From the NCBI RefSeq assembly GCF_049546785.1, contig NZ_JBMWAN010000005.1, forward strand, positions 186,001 to 250,000: a stretch of DNA of 64,000 nucleotides, given 5' to 3'. The notes under the pieces were generated by a model, which did no database searches, was not told the origin of the DNA, and saw only the letters and a program-made list of their open reading frames with translations. Shown piece after piece: positions 17,616-26,974 of this stretch; position 1 is the stretch's first letter, and each line of letters opens with the position of its first letter. A program made the translations under genes and the position numbers. Source of the stretch: Nitrospira_D sp035465795. Its GTDB lineage: Bacteria; Nitrospirota; Nitrospiria; Nitrospirales; Nitrospiraceae.

Positions 17616-17978
17616 TTAACTCATGGCCCGCTTCACCGCGGCGAGCAGATCCTCAGCCTTGAAAGGCTTGACCACATGGCCGTTGGCCCCTTGCTGCTGG
17701 CCCCAAAACTTGTCGCTCTCCTGCCCTTTAGAGGTGCAGAGCACAACGGGAATCCCCTTAAACCGGTCGTCATTTTTCAAATCGCGGCAGGCCTGGAACC
17801 CGTTGCGTCCCGGCATAACCACATCCATCACGATGAGATCGGGCTTCTCAGCCGCGATTTTGTCTTCGAGCTTGTCCGTATTCGGGAAAGACACCACCGT
17901 ATGGTTGGCCGCCTTCAAATAGCCTTCGATCATCTGCAGTTCGGCATACGAATCATCTACGACGACAATCTTGCTCAT
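17616..17978 (-). CDS. CheY/PilG-type single-domain response regulator
   Basis: A 120-residue stand-alone receiver: Asp8-Asp9 acid pair, phospho-acceptor Asp52 (IVMDVVMPGRNG), Thr82 (LCTSK) and Lys104 (HVVKPF). There is no output domain. It resembles PilG and PilH of twitching-motility chemosensory systems. ATG 17978 has a strong GGAGGAAGG site; the upstream GTG or ATG in the same frame lacks one. It is the second gene of the operon and probably the main soluble phosphate acceptor of the hybrid CheA. Confidence 0.88.
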   Translation of the reverse strand: MSKIVVVDDSYAELQMIEGYLKAANHTVVSFPNTDKLEDKIAAEKPDLIVMDVVMPGRNGFQACRDLKNDDRFKGIPVVLCTSKGQESDKFWGQQQGANGHVVKPFKAEDLLAAVKRAMS

Positions 17979-18021
17979 AATGTCCTTCCTCCGCCTCCAT
18001 CCGTGAATTAAATGACACACC

Positions 18022-18756
18022 CTATCGCATAGGGATGACCACGCTGATTGCGCCGGCGAGATCTCCCTCTTTCCAGCCTTCTTTCTTTGTTCCCGTGATA
18101 TCCCGCTCGCCTTTCGGCCCGCCGTGACAGCTCAGGCAGGTGGCACCGGCGTATTCGGGGTCCATGACCCGCATCACCGGTTTCCCGCCGGCCATCGTAG
18201 CCTTGACATATTGCTGGCCCTTCGGATGCCGGGCATCGGCAAACATGTGCAACACTTCCGACTCAAAGTCATCCGGCTTGTTTCCCGGATAGCGATAGTC
18301 GATCCCGGTGAGCTTCAATCGAATCCCGGTCTTTTTGTAAAACTTTTCTCCTGCCTTCCGGCCGAACACGGCAGGGATGAATCCCTTGAAGCCCACCCCC
18401 TGCTTATTGATGACCGGTTGCCCATCGAGGACGACTTCACGTTCCGCCTCCAAGAGAGCCAGCAGCACGCCGCTTTGGGGTGCGCCATTCGGGCGACTCA
18501 GGTCCACGCGCGTCTTGGCCTTGAACTTCTCGATGACTTGTTGAGCAAGAAACTCATCGGTGAATCCCTTGTTGCCCTTGCTGGCATCGTTGATCAACTC
18601 TTGGTGCTCGGACACGACGGCGCGCCCGGCCTTCAGCAGATCGATCAACAATTCGGCCGTCTCGGCTTCATCGCCTGCTCGTACAGACGACGGCATTCCC
18701 ATCGCCATCACACAGAGCCCCGCCCCTACAATGAGCGCCGCTATCTTCACGTTCAT
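18022..18756 (-). CDS. Periplasmic c-type haem protein, DUF3365 (Tll0287-like)
   Basis: A 244-residue exported protein with signal peptide (about 1-26, cleavage near VRAGD). A DUF3365/Tll0287-like domain follows, with one covalent haem site CLSCHGG near the C-terminus preceded by YAGATC. DUF3365 domains are PAS-like haem sensors often fused to kinases or receptors; here the domain is free. ATG 18756 has a strong AAGGAGGGGGG site, and a promoter places transcription start about 40 bases upstream. It heads the chemosensory operon, so a redox or gas-sensing input to the MCP is an attractive inference. Confidence 0.85.
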   Translation of the reverse strand: MNVKIAALIVGAGLCVMAMGMPSSVRAGDEAETAELLIDLLKAGRAVVSEHQELINDASKGNKGFTDEFLAQQVIEKFKAKTRVDLSRPNGAPQSGVLLALLEAEREVVLDGQPVINKQGVGFKGFIPAVFGRKAGEKFYKKTGIRLKLTGIDYRYPGNKPDDFESEVLHMFADARHPKGQQYVKATMAGGKPVMRVMDPEYAGATCLSCHGGPKGERDITGTKKEGWKEGDLAGAISVVIPMR

Positions 18757-18800
18757 AGATCCCCCCTCCTTCGCGACCAAATCACCATTGGTCATGAGCA

Positions 18801-18828
18801 AGTGTAGCCGCTTATGCCAGGTTGGCAA
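18801..18828 (-). promoter_or_regulatory. Promoter of the chemosensory operon
   Basis: On the minus strand TTGCCA (18823-18828), 16 bases, then TACACT (18801-18806) gives a sigma-70-type promoter directed at the DUF3365 gene. The remaining part of the gap up to the cobQ stop (18829-19181) shows no convincing gene. Confidence 0.55.
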
Positions 18829-19181
18829 GAAAACGGTTGGTTTTTACCATCCGTTACCTCACGTTCGCCGTCATCGCTGATTTGTTCACGCCCTGGTTTC
18901 AGGCACGAACATATGGAACACATCTACAATCGCAACTGTTGTGCCGCCATCGCCCCGGGACGGTTCTGACTGGGTCTTCCTGCCGCAAATGCTGTCACAG
19001 GCTGTGCAATCGGCCCACCGTGCTATCAATATCGGCAGGAACAGACAAATACTGAAGACCGGCATTTCCGGCGCATTGTTGCCCGCAGACAGACAATTCT
19101 TGTCACTTCAGGAGACGGATGAGGAACCCGGAGGGAGTTACGGAAATGAAGAACAACGCGGCAGCGGTATGAGAATGCAGC

Positions 19182-20714
19182 CTAAGAGCCCGGCTGGATC
19201 CGAAGAATGTCAATCTGACGGAGATGGCTGGCCAAATGGTCCGCCCAACGATCCAGTTCACGATCGAACCGGCGTGAGACCCTATCAGAAGCCTCCTCAT
19301 TGATCGGCGGCCATCCCTTCCGCCGACGAACCTGATTCAACCAGGCCCGCCGGAAGCCCGGCTGATCGAACACCCCATGGATGTAGGTACCCCAGATGAA
19401 TCCGGTGTTGTTCATGGCCCCATCCAGACGATCTGACCATGATGAACTGCTGTAGTTTGGACTGCCCGCAGGACGCACTTGGAAGCAGGGACGAGCCTCT
19501 CCGCGTTCCGTCTCACCCATATGAATATAGTACCCCCGGACGACACCGGCGGTTCCGGGGTCAAGATGCAGCGCCTGCGCCTCGACCAGGTGAGTGACTT
19601 TTGTCGGCAGCATCCTCGTGGTCACGTCCAGCCACCCAAATCCCTCCGCCACACCACCGGACTCCACCTCTTCGGGATCGGCAATGCTGCGCCCCAGCAT
19701 TTGATACCCCCCACAGATTCCAAGTAACTCACCGCCCCGGGCAGTATGCGCACGGAAGGCCTCAGAAAAACCAGATTGCCGGAGATGGCGCAAGTCATCG
19801 ATGGTGTTCTTTGTGCCGGGAATCACAATGATGTCGGCCCCGGGGAGATCGCGCGGTTCAGCGACATAGCGAAGGATCACATCTTCTTCGGCTGCCAACC
19901 GGGCAAAATCCGTAAAGTTGCTCATTCGCGGCAGCAGAACGACGGCAATGTTGATCCGATCCGGCGCAAATGCGCGGTGACGGGCTCGCTCGATCTCCAC
20001 GCTATCCTCTTCGTCCAACACGAGGTCGCGCAACATGGGCACAACCCCGATCACAGGAAGTCCGGTCCGCTGCTCGATGAATGTCACCCCGTCCTCAAAC
20101 AATGTGGCATCACCGCGAAATTTATTGATGATGATGCCGATCACCCGCTGCCTCTCCTGAGGAGCGAGAAGATCCAGCGTGCCGATGACCTGCGCGAACA
20201 CGCCGCCGCGATCGATGTCCGCCACCAGCACGACTTGTGCGTCGGCCAGTTCGACCATGGACCAATTGGCTAAGTCGCGATCCCGCAAATTCATTTCTGC
20301 GGCGCTCCCCGCTCCCTCGATGACGATCAACTCATGGCGGTTCGCCAGTCGTTCGTAGCTCTCCCGCACGCGCTCGGCCAGTTCCGCCCGCTGCTGAAAA
20401 TAGGTTCGGGCTTCCGCCTTCCCCCACACCTTCCCTTGCACAACGATCTGCGCGCTGCGATCCGACTCCGGCTTCATCAAAACCGGATTCATGTCCGCAT
20501 CGGGGTCAAGTCCACAAGCCTGCGCCTGCAACGCCTGCGCCCGGCCGATTTCGTTCCCGTCCGGCGTGACATAGGAGTTATTCGACATGTTCTGCGCCTT
20601 GAACGGAGCAACCCGTACCCCGGCTCGCAGGAAGAGCCTGCACAACCCGGACGTCAGCAGACTCTTCCCGACATCCGATCCTGTCCCCAGAACCGCCAAT
20701 GCACGTGCCCTCAT
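19182..20714 (-). CDS. cobQ: Cobyric acid synthase
   Basis: A 510-residue amidase that converts adenosylcobyrinic a,c-diamide to adenosylcobyric acid using glutamine and ATP. The N-terminal ATPase half carries the P-loop GTGSDVGKS and the family signature PFKAQNMSNNS. The C-terminal glutamine amidotransferase carries the nucleophile Cys in LLGICGGYQMLG and a His near YIHGVFD. ATG 20714 has AGGAG upstream; an in-frame earlier start (20732) is less likely. It is last in the B12 locus. No other corrin-ring genes lie here, so the locus fits uptake and late-stage salvage. Confidence 0.92.
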   Translation of the reverse strand: MRARALAVLGTGSDVGKSLLTSGLCRLFLRAGVRVAPFKAQNMSNNSYVTPDGNEIGRAQALQAQACGLDPDADMNPVLMKPESDRSAQIVVQGKVWGKAEARTYFQQRAELAERVRESYERLANRHELIVIEGAGSAAEMNLRDRDLANWSMVELADAQVVLVADIDRGGVFAQVIGTLDLLAPQERQRVIGIIINKFRGDATLFEDGVTFIEQRTGLPVIGVVPMLRDLVLDEEDSVEIERARHRAFAPDRINIAVVLLPRMSNFTDFARLAAEEDVILRYVAEPRDLPGADIIVIPGTKNTIDDLRHLRQSGFSEAFRAHTARGGELLGICGGYQMLGRSIADPEEVESGGVAEGFGWLDVTTRMLPTKVTHLVEAQALHLDPGTAGVVRGYYIHMGETERGEARPCFQVRPAGSPNYSSSSWSDRLDGAMNNTGFIWGTYIHGVFDQPGFRRAWLNQVRRRKGWPPINEEASDRVSRRFDRELDRWADHLASHLRQIDILRIQPGS

Positions 20715-20895
20715 GTGTGCCGCTCCTGCCACTTCTCCGCCTTGGCTAAACCATGAGTGATGCAGCTGGCCACAACGTGTCCGATGAGTGCCCCGATGAC
20801 CCTATGGGTTCCGCTATATCACGGCACTCTGAAGCGAGGTATTGGCCAGCAAGAACATGATCCGTCCTGACACTACCGCCGTCTTGTGTAGGGGA

Positions 20896-21492
20896 TTACA
20901 TGGTTTTCCCTGCGGTATCCCGCTCCCAGAGAAATTCCGATTCACCCTGCGTTTTGGCCACCCAACGAGCCAGAACGAACAACGCATCACTGAGCCGATT
21001 CACAAACTTGATGATCAGGGGATCGACCGGTTCTTCCCGTGACAGCCGCACACAGAGACGCTCGGCCCGGCGGCAGACCGTCCTGGCCTGGTGTAGAAAT
21101 CCGGACACTTTCCCTCCCCCCGGCAGGATAAATTCCTTGAGCGGCTCCAGATCTTTCTGACAGCGATCAATCAGTTTTTCTAATCGCGTGACATCCTTTG
21201 CCGCCACCTGCGGCATGTCCTTAAAGGTTTGGCCCGGTGCCGTAGCCAGAATACTCCCCACATCGAAGAGTTTGTTCTGTACCCAGCGCAATTCCTCTTC
21301 GAGGAGCGCCGCTGCAGAATACTCATCCACCATATCGGCATTCATTGCGCGCACGACCCCGATTGATGCATTCAACTCATCGACCGTTCCATAGACGTCG
21401 ACACGCAGACTGTCCTTCCAAACCTGCTGTCCGCCGGCCAATCGTGTCTTCCCCGCATCACCCGTTCGGGTATAGACCTTCGTTATGCGCAT
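20896..21492 (-). CDS. Cob(I)alamin adenosyltransferase, PduO type
   Basis: A 198-residue enzyme that transfers the adenosyl group of ATP to cob(I)alamin. It has the PduO-type signatures: YTRTGDAGKTRLAGG at the N-terminus (ATP site), VYGTVDELNASIG, FILPGGG, and the basic RTVCRRAERLCVRL helix followed by NRLSDALFVLAR. It lies 43 bases downstream of the TonB receptor stop and shares the riboswitch-controlled transcript. This completes import, adenosylation and cobyric acid formation in one locus. Confidence 0.9.
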   Translation of the reverse strand: MRITKVYTRTGDAGKTRLAGGQQVWKDSLRVDVYGTVDELNASIGVVRAMNADMVDEYSAAALLEEELRWVQNKLFDVGSILATAPGQTFKDMPQVAAKDVTRLEKLIDRCQKDLEPLKEFILPGGGKVSGFLHQARTVCRRAERLCVRLSREEPVDPLIIKFVNRLSDALFVLARWVAKTQGESEFLWERDTAGKTM

Positions 21493-21534
21493 TGTTGCCT
21501 CCTCCTCTGTCGCTCGAACTGAAACTGCCAGCGC

Positions 21535-23664
21535 TCATAATCCCTCGAAACGGTAGCTGAGTCCTCCGTAGATCGCGAACGTTGGCGCAGGCATCACAAA
21601 TTGCTCCAGGCCCCCTCCTCCCGTGAGCGTGTTGGATGCCATGGTACCGGAGGTGAAGTATTTTTTGTTAAGGATATTGTTGAGCAACAGAAAAGCGGTT
21701 AGCCGCCCCCCTGGAACCAGTCGCTCGTAGGCAAGCCGGCCATTAAGCAGAAAATAGTCTGGCAGGCGCGGGTGCACGTTGGCTTCATCGTTCAGATAAT
21801 ACTGCGACCCGACGTACAATCCTGTCAGAGATATGGTCGTCCCATCCAGAGGATGAACGTTGCCAGTCACGCTCAATCGGTTCTTAGGGACGAGCGGAAT
21901 GGTACTTCCCGGCATGACCGACTTCGTCGCGGAAATGTTGAACGTGGACTGGATGGTGGCTTCGGTAAAAGTGTAGTTGATGAGCCCGTCGAAGTATTCG
22001 TTGTATCGGCCTTTGAAGCTCGCCTCAATCCCTTGGCGGCTCGTCTTATCAATGTTGCGATTCAATCCATCATACCCTCCACTGAACACATCACAGTTGG
22101 TGCAGGTAAAATAGATCTCATTTCGAACATCGGATTGAAAGAGTGACAGGCTGGCCTCTCCCCAATTCCACAGCCTCGTCTTCCCCCCGAATTCAAAATT
22201 ATTCGATGTAATCGGCTTCAATAACTGGTTCGACTGACCGATGACCGGGAAGAGTTCAAGAAAAGTGGGAACCCGAAACCCCTGACTATAATTAAAGTAC
22301 ACGCTGGCATCAGAATGGATCAGATACGTCAGACCGGCTCGCGGATTCGTCCGATAGAACGTCTTTGTGCCGACGCCGGGCGGAGTAAAGGTGTCCTCAA
22401 AGTCAGACGAAATTCTGTCTTGGTCGTAGCGAACACCGGCTGTTAAAAGCAATTGCGGAAGAAGGCTCAACGTATCTTGGGCGTATAATCCGAGAATATC
22501 CTCATTCGTGGCGGTCCTATTATTGAATGGTCCGAAGCCAGAGGTAGAGGCCAACCGACTCCCGAAATCATTTCGCTGCGCGTCAGCCCCGAACACCAAG
22601 TTATTGTGGTGCCCGAAAAGCGGAGTGTTTTGCGCTAGCTGGACTGTTCCACCCCACGATTGCGTGGTTGAAATGGTTTGGGCTGTTGAAAGAATAGACC
22701 CTGGGAAAAAAGGTTGCCCGACTCCGAACTGTGTTTGATCTAGTTGACGGTAGAAGCCGTTGACGTTCAACGAGAACCCCAGTGGAAGTCCTTGTCGTCC
22801 CGTCAGCCTCACCACGTTACTATTATTGTCGACGAAGTCACCTGGTGTAAAATTGGATCTCGGATTTACTACTGCCACACTCATGGGGAGCGTGCCTGCC
22901 TGAAACAGTTTGTCCGTCACATAGGTGTATGAGAGTGTGATATCGGTCTCCTCGGCCGGACGATAGCCGACCCTCCCATAGACACGCGAGATGTTGCCGC
23001 CAGAGTCGTTGCGGTATCCGTCTTCCTTCTCCTTGCCAAGATTGAAATAATAGTCGAACTTGCCGATTGGCCCGCTCGCGTTGATGGTATAGCGTTGGCG
23101 GCCCCAACTGCCGAACAAGGCCTCGCCTGTGACCTGGCGCTTGTCCCCGCCACGCTTCGTAATGATGTTGACGACACCTCCCAATGCATTTTTCCCATAA
23201 ATCGTGGCGGGGCTGGGAATAATTTCGATCCGTTCAATCGTGTCAAATGGTATCAGGTCGAAGTTGATAGTGTTGAAATCTGGCTCGTTAATCCGTTGAC
23301 CATCCACAAAAACGCTCGTGGAAGGTGCCGGCTGGCCGTTGAACCCTCTCAGATCAATGGTCTGTTGGAATGCATTACCGACCAGATCGTACATCACGAT
23401 ACCGGTGGCTCCCTGAATCGCCTCCTGGACGGTCTTGGCGCCAGACTTGCGGATATCCTCGGCGGTGATGACAGTTACTTTTGCCGGGAGCGTTCTGGCA
23501 TCAACAGGGGCGTCAGGAAGACGTGTGCTGCTGACGACAACCTCCGGAGTTTCAATGATGTCGGGCTCATCGGCCAGCGCCACGTCTTGCGCGAACGCGG
23601 CAGGGGAAGGAATACAGGCACTCAAAAAGCAGACGCACAACGCCCAGCGGACAAACAACAGCAT
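21535..23664 (-). CDS. btuB: TonB-dependent outer-membrane receptor, probably for cobalamin (BtuB-like)
   Basis: A 709-residue outer-membrane receptor. Signal peptide about 1-25, a TonB-box-like stretch (EVVVSSTRLPD) and plug domain (about 45-160, with IYGKNALGGVVNIITKRGG) precede a 22-strand barrel that ends YRF-type at the C-terminus (GGLSYRFEGL). ATG 23664 has GGGAGA upstream; the open frame extends further but into the riboswitch. Specificity for B12 or corrinoids is inferred from the cobalamin riboswitch directly upstream and the adjacent BtuCDF-type transporter. Confidence 0.85.
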   Translation of the reverse strand: MLLFVRWALCVCFLSACIPSPAAFAQDVALADEPDIIETPEVVVSSTRLPDAPVDARTLPAKVTVITAEDIRKSGAKTVQEAIQGATGIVMYDLVGNAFQQTIDLRGFNGQPAPSTSVFVDGQRINEPDFNTINFDLIPFDTIERIEIIPSPATIYGKNALGGVVNIITKRGGDKRQVTGEALFGSWGRQRYTINASGPIGKFDYYFNLGKEKEDGYRNDSGGNISRVYGRVGYRPAEETDITLSYTYVTDKLFQAGTLPMSVAVVNPRSNFTPGDFVDNNSNVVRLTGRQGLPLGFSLNVNGFYRQLDQTQFGVGQPFFPGSILSTAQTISTTQSWGGTVQLAQNTPLFGHHNNLVFGADAQRNDFGSRLASTSGFGPFNNRTATNEDILGLYAQDTLSLLPQLLLTAGVRYDQDRISSDFEDTFTPPGVGTKTFYRTNPRAGLTYLIHSDASVYFNYSQGFRVPTFLELFPVIGQSNQLLKPITSNNFEFGGKTRLWNWGEASLSLFQSDVRNEIYFTCTNCDVFSGGYDGLNRNIDKTSRQGIEASFKGRYNEYFDGLINYTFTEATIQSTFNISATKSVMPGSTIPLVPKNRLSVTGNVHPLDGTTISLTGLYVGSQYYLNDEANVHPRLPDYFLLNGRLAYERLVPGGRLTAFLLLNNILNKKYFTSGTMASNTLTGGGGLEQFVMPAPTFAIYGGLSYRFEGL

Positions 23665-23705
23665 GACACATCTCCCTTGTGCTCGAAGGGTTGAGTCGAA
23701 TCGAC

Positions 23706-23880
23706 AGCCGGCTGGGTCTCCTGACTTGCGGATCGTCGTGTCTCTGCGCCTTCCCATGCACCGGAGCGCACAGTGGCAACTTGCAGAAATACTCCCCGCT
23801 TACAGTGGCGGCACCGTGATGGATTTGCACCATCTTCCCCGTCACCCGCGTCGTTTCTACAAAACGCAGCTTCCTCCAAT
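23706..23880 (-). promoter_or_regulatory. Cobalamin riboswitch before the TonB receptor
   Basis: On the minus strand this leader contains the conserved cobalamin-riboswitch pieces in order: GGTGCAAATCC, GCCGCCACTGTAAGCGGGG, GCCACTG, ATGGGAAGG, and the B12 box AAGTCAGGAGACCCAGCC. The B12 box ends about 45 bases before the btuB ATG and no poly-U run follows. Regulation is therefore more likely at translation. It sits between the btuD stop and btuB. Confidence 0.9.
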
Positions 23881-23940
23881 ATCACATGTCCCCTGTCCTG
23901 CATGGTCCTGGTGGCCGGGGACGTGGCGACCAGGCATGTG

Positions 23941-24801
23941 TTAGCGATCCGGAGATACTGACGGCATCGTCACCCGCGGCTGACCGGTCTGCGGATGGAG
24001 ATCGACCACCACGTCGCACCCGTACACCATTCGCAAGACATCCGGCTTGATTGTCTCCGCCGGCGACCCGATCTGACAGAGCCGCCCTTCTTTCAACATC
24101 AGCACCCGATCGCACACCTGGCTCGCCATGTTCAGATCATGTGAAACCAGGACCACAGTCAACTGCCGCTCCGTTTTGAGCCGGCCGATGAGCGCACAAA
24201 TCTCGATCTGATGATTGATGTCGAGAAACGCCGTCGGCTCATCGAGCAAGAGGATGCTCGGCTCCTGGGCCAAGGCTCGCGCGATCACCACCCGCTGCCG
24301 CTCTCCGCCGGAAAGATCGGAAACCAATCGATCGGCCAGCAGAACCACGTCGGTTTCAGCCATGGCACGTTGAGCGCAGAAGATATCCTGTTCGGTCTCA
24401 TCCCCAATACCCATGCTCCACCAGGCTGCGCGACGGTGCGGGAAGCGTCCCATCAGCACCGTTTCCGCCACCGTGAATGGGAATACTTGAGCATACTCTT
24501 GCGGCACCACCGCCACCGCACGGGCGATCTCCCGCGGGTCGAGCCGGCCAATGGATCGCCCGACAAGCCGAAGGTCTCCACGGCTTGGCCGTAACAGCCC
24601 TGCCAGGAGTTTCAGGAGGGACGACTTCCCGGACCCGTTCGGCCCGACAATCCCCAACACTTCTCCCTTCTGAACCACGAATGACAATCCTTCGAGCGTC
24701 CACGTCCGCCCCCGCTGATCGGTGTCATAGCGAAAAAACAGGTCTTCAACTTCCATTGCAAGACCAGTCGTGGTCGACGGGCTAGATACATCCGCTGTCA
24801 T
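23941..24801 (-). CDS. btuD: Cobalamin-type ABC transporter ATPase
   Basis: An ABC ATPase of about 286 residues in the FecE/BtuD family: Walker A (GPNGSGKS), Q-loop (VPQEYAQ), signature LSGGERQR, Walker B (ILLLDEPTAFLD) and switch His (VSHD). ATG 24801 is chosen because it follows the permease stop (24815) without overlap; the frame is open back to 24867. It energises the permease encoded just upstream. Siderophore transporters share this family, but the B12 riboswitches make cobalamin the likely substrate. Confidence 0.88.
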   Translation of the reverse strand: MTADVSSPSTTTGLAMEVEDLFFRYDTDQRGRTWTLEGLSFVVQKGEVLGIVGPNGSGKSSLLKLLAGLLRPSRGDLRLVGRSIGRLDPREIARAVAVVPQEYAQVFPFTVAETVLMGRFPHRRAAWWSMGIGDETEQDIFCAQRAMAETDVVLLADRLVSDLSGGERQRVVIARALAQEPSILLLDEPTAFLDINHQIEICALIGRLKTERQLTVVLVSHDLNMASQVCDRVLMLKEGRLCQIGSPAETIKPDVLRMVYGCDVVVDLHPQTGQPRVTMPSVSPDR

Positions 24802-24814
24802 TTGAACGGCGACC

Positions 24815-25969
24815 TCACAACATCCGATCTTTTCGCCACAACAGGAGATACAAAAAGAACGGCCCACCGGTCAGGGCCGTCACAATCCCCACAGGAATCT
24901 CCGCAGGAGCAAGCACCGTGCGTGCAATGGTATCCGCAACAACCAGAAACATCCCCCCCACGAGGGCCGAGGCCGGTAGCAACAGCCGGTGATCCGACCC
25001 CAGCACCAAGCGCACAGCATGAGGTACGACCATCCCGACAAAACCGATCATGCCGCTCACCGACACCACCGCCCCGGTGAGCAAGGCCGTGAGGACGAAC
25101 AATTGCTTTTTGACACGCTCCGTATGGACCCCCAACGAACGAGCCGTCTCCTCCCCCAACGTCAGCACATTCAGCATCTGGGCCTTTTGCATCAAGATCG
25201 CCGAGACCAGCAGGACATATCCGGCCAGGACACCCAATGCGGGATATCCCGGTGCTGTCAACGAGCCCATGAGCCAGGCCATCAGACCCGCGGATCGGTT
25301 GGGCTCCATGATGGAGGTGATGAACATGATGAGCGCCGTGAGAATGGCATTGAGGATCACGCCGGCCAGCAAGAGACTGTGAATCGGCAGCCGACCCTGT
25401 GACTGCGCCAATCGATAGATCACCACCAACGCCAGCAGTCCCCCGGCAAATCCGCACAGGGGGAGGACCGGCAGCAGCGCCATGGTCGTGCCGATTCCCA
25501 AGAGCATGGTCACCGCCGCCCCTAACGCGGCACCGCTTGAGACGCCGAGCACATAGGGATCGGCCAGCGGATTTCTCAGCAACGCTTGGAGCGTGACGCC
25601 CACCGCCGCCAGACTGCCGCCGACCAGGAATCCCATCAGCACGCGAGGCAACCTGACTTGCAGCAGGATCACGCCGGATGTGCCGATCGAAGCGCTATCC
25701 AATGCTCCGGTTTTGAGTGCGTGCCAGAGCGCCTCGAATATCTCTCCCGCCGGAACCGAAGCTGCTCCGAATCGGCTACAGAAGACCAGAACGCCGAGGC
25801 TGGCCATCAGCAGTCCGACCAGAATGACGCCCCAGCGACGCCTGGTTAGGATGGCGCCGGAGCGTTGCCACGGCCCTTTCAGATCCGATATTGCCGCCCC
25901 GCTAGCCGATGAAGCGAGCTCTGGCGACGGGACTGACAGGTGCGCGGGAGTGGCTTGACCGTTTGTCAT
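24815..25969 (-). CDS. btuC: Cobalamin-type ABC transporter permease
   Basis: A 384-residue FecCD/BtuC-family permease with about ten membrane helices. A roughly 40-residue hydrophilic N-terminal extension precedes helix 1 (VILVGLLMASLGVLVFC). Family motifs include RLPRVLMGFLVGGSLAAVG, NPLADPYVLGVSSGA and LGEETARSLG, the last being the coupling region near the ATPase. The btuF stop lies 8 bases upstream. It forms the dimeric membrane channel of the importer. Confidence 0.9.
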   Translation of the reverse strand: MTNGQATPAHLSVPSPELASSASGAAISDLKGPWQRSGAILTRRRWGVILVGLLMASLGVLVFCSRFGAASVPAGEIFEALWHALKTGALDSASIGTSGVILLQVRLPRVLMGFLVGGSLAAVGVTLQALLRNPLADPYVLGVSSGAALGAAVTMLLGIGTTMALLPVLPLCGFAGGLLALVVIYRLAQSQGRLPIHSLLLAGVILNAILTALIMFITSIMEPNRSAGLMAWLMGSLTAPGYPALGVLAGYVLLVSAILMQKAQMLNVLTLGEETARSLGVHTERVKKQLFVLTALLTGAVVSVSGMIGFVGMVVPHAVRLVLGSDHRLLLPASALVGGMFLVVADTIARTVLAPAEIPVGIVTALTGGPFFLYLLLWRKDRML

Positions 25970-25976
25970 GGCTCTA

Positions 25977-26969
25977 TTATTTCCCGCCGGTCGTTGGTGA
26001 TGACGCAGACGCGGGATGCAGAATGTCGGCCAAGAGTTCCAGGCCCTTCCCGATCCGGGGACCAGGCCGATTGAGCAGGTCGGCAGGGATCTGGCTCAAC
26101 CGGCCCTGTTTCACAGCCGTGAGCGTGGTCCACCGCCGCCAGGCTTGCTGTTCACCGTCAGAAATACCCTCAGCCCTGCCGATCGGAAACACCAAGACTT
26201 CCGGGTCTTCCTGCAGCACCACTTCCATGCTGAGCCTCGGGTAAGGTGTGGCACTCTTGGCCGCAATATTCACTCCGCCCACAAGACCGATCAGCTGATC
26301 AATGAAACTGCCTGGCCCGACCGTTATCAGCGGCTGGCTGTTCAAGACATAGAGCACACGCACCAGAGGCTGACCCTGCGTCCTGGCTTTCAGACGCGCG
26401 ATCTCCTGGCGCAGATCCATTCCCAGGGCGACGGCTTCCGTCGAACGGTCCAACATACGCCCCAGCGTCTGGATGTGCGAAAAGATGTCCTCAACACTCC
26501 TATCGGCCAGAATAAAGACCGGAATCTTCAGTTGTTCCAATTTTCCCAGAAGGTCCGGCTTCAGAAACTCCTGCGGCGAGATAATCAAATCAGGCTGGAG
26601 CGCAACCAGCGATTCCAGATTCGGGTTGGCATACCCGACCTTGGGCTTCTGAGTTGCCTCCGGAGGATAATCACAAAACTGCGTGACGCCAACTACCTGT
26701 GCACCGGCGCCGATCGCAAACAGCGTCTCCGTCACACTGGGCGCCAGCGACACAATCCTGGTCGGAGCCTTGGCAAGGTAGATCTTCCGCCCCATGTCAT
26801 CCACGAACGACCGAGATGAGACATGGGCCATAAACGGCATGCCCGTCAGAATGCCCTGCTGTCGACGCTTCATATCCGGCATCTCATCATAATACGCAAG
26901 TGCAGTGCCAACTGGTATCCAGAGAAGACAGAGGAGCAGACTGCAGAATCCGCTGGAAACCGTTTTCAA
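25977..26969 (-). CDS. btuF: Periplasmic cobalamin-binding protein
   Basis: A 330-residue TroA/BtuF-fold binding protein. A signal peptide (about 1-25) precedes the typical start of the domain, RIVSLAPSVTETLFAIGAG, followed by VGVTQFCDYPPEA and DLIISPQEF, and a long backbone helix near the middle. The start is TTG at 26969 with no clear Shine-Dalgarno, directly after the terminator of the riboswitch; the signal peptide supports this start. It captures the corrinoid delivered by the TonB receptor and hands it to the permease. Confidence 0.87.
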   Translation of the reverse strand: MKTVSSGFCSLLLCLLWIPVGTALAYYDEMPDMKRRQQGILTGMPFMAHVSSRSFVDDMGRKIYLAKAPTRIVSLAPSVTETLFAIGAGAQVVGVTQFCDYPPEATQKPKVGYANPNLESLVALQPDLIISPQEFLKPDLLGKLEQLKIPVFILADRSVEDIFSHIQTLGRMLDRSTEAVALGMDLRQEIARLKARTQGQPLVRVLYVLNSQPLITVGPGSFIDQLIGLVGGVNIAAKSATPYPRLSMEVVLQEDPEVLVFPIGRAEGISDGEQQAWRRWTTLTAVKQGRLSQIPADLLNRPGPRIGKGLELLADILHPASASSPTTGGK

Positions 26970-26974
26970 TGAGC

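Noticed and set aside
18941..19303. A 120-codon plus-strand open frame in the cobQ-haem gene gap
   Set aside because: Overlaps the end of cobQ on the other strand and has no ribosome site or known motif.
21535..23664. The TonB receptor as a siderophore receptor
   Set aside because: The riboswitch upstream and the adenosyltransferase and cobQ downstream favour cobalamin or another corrinoid.
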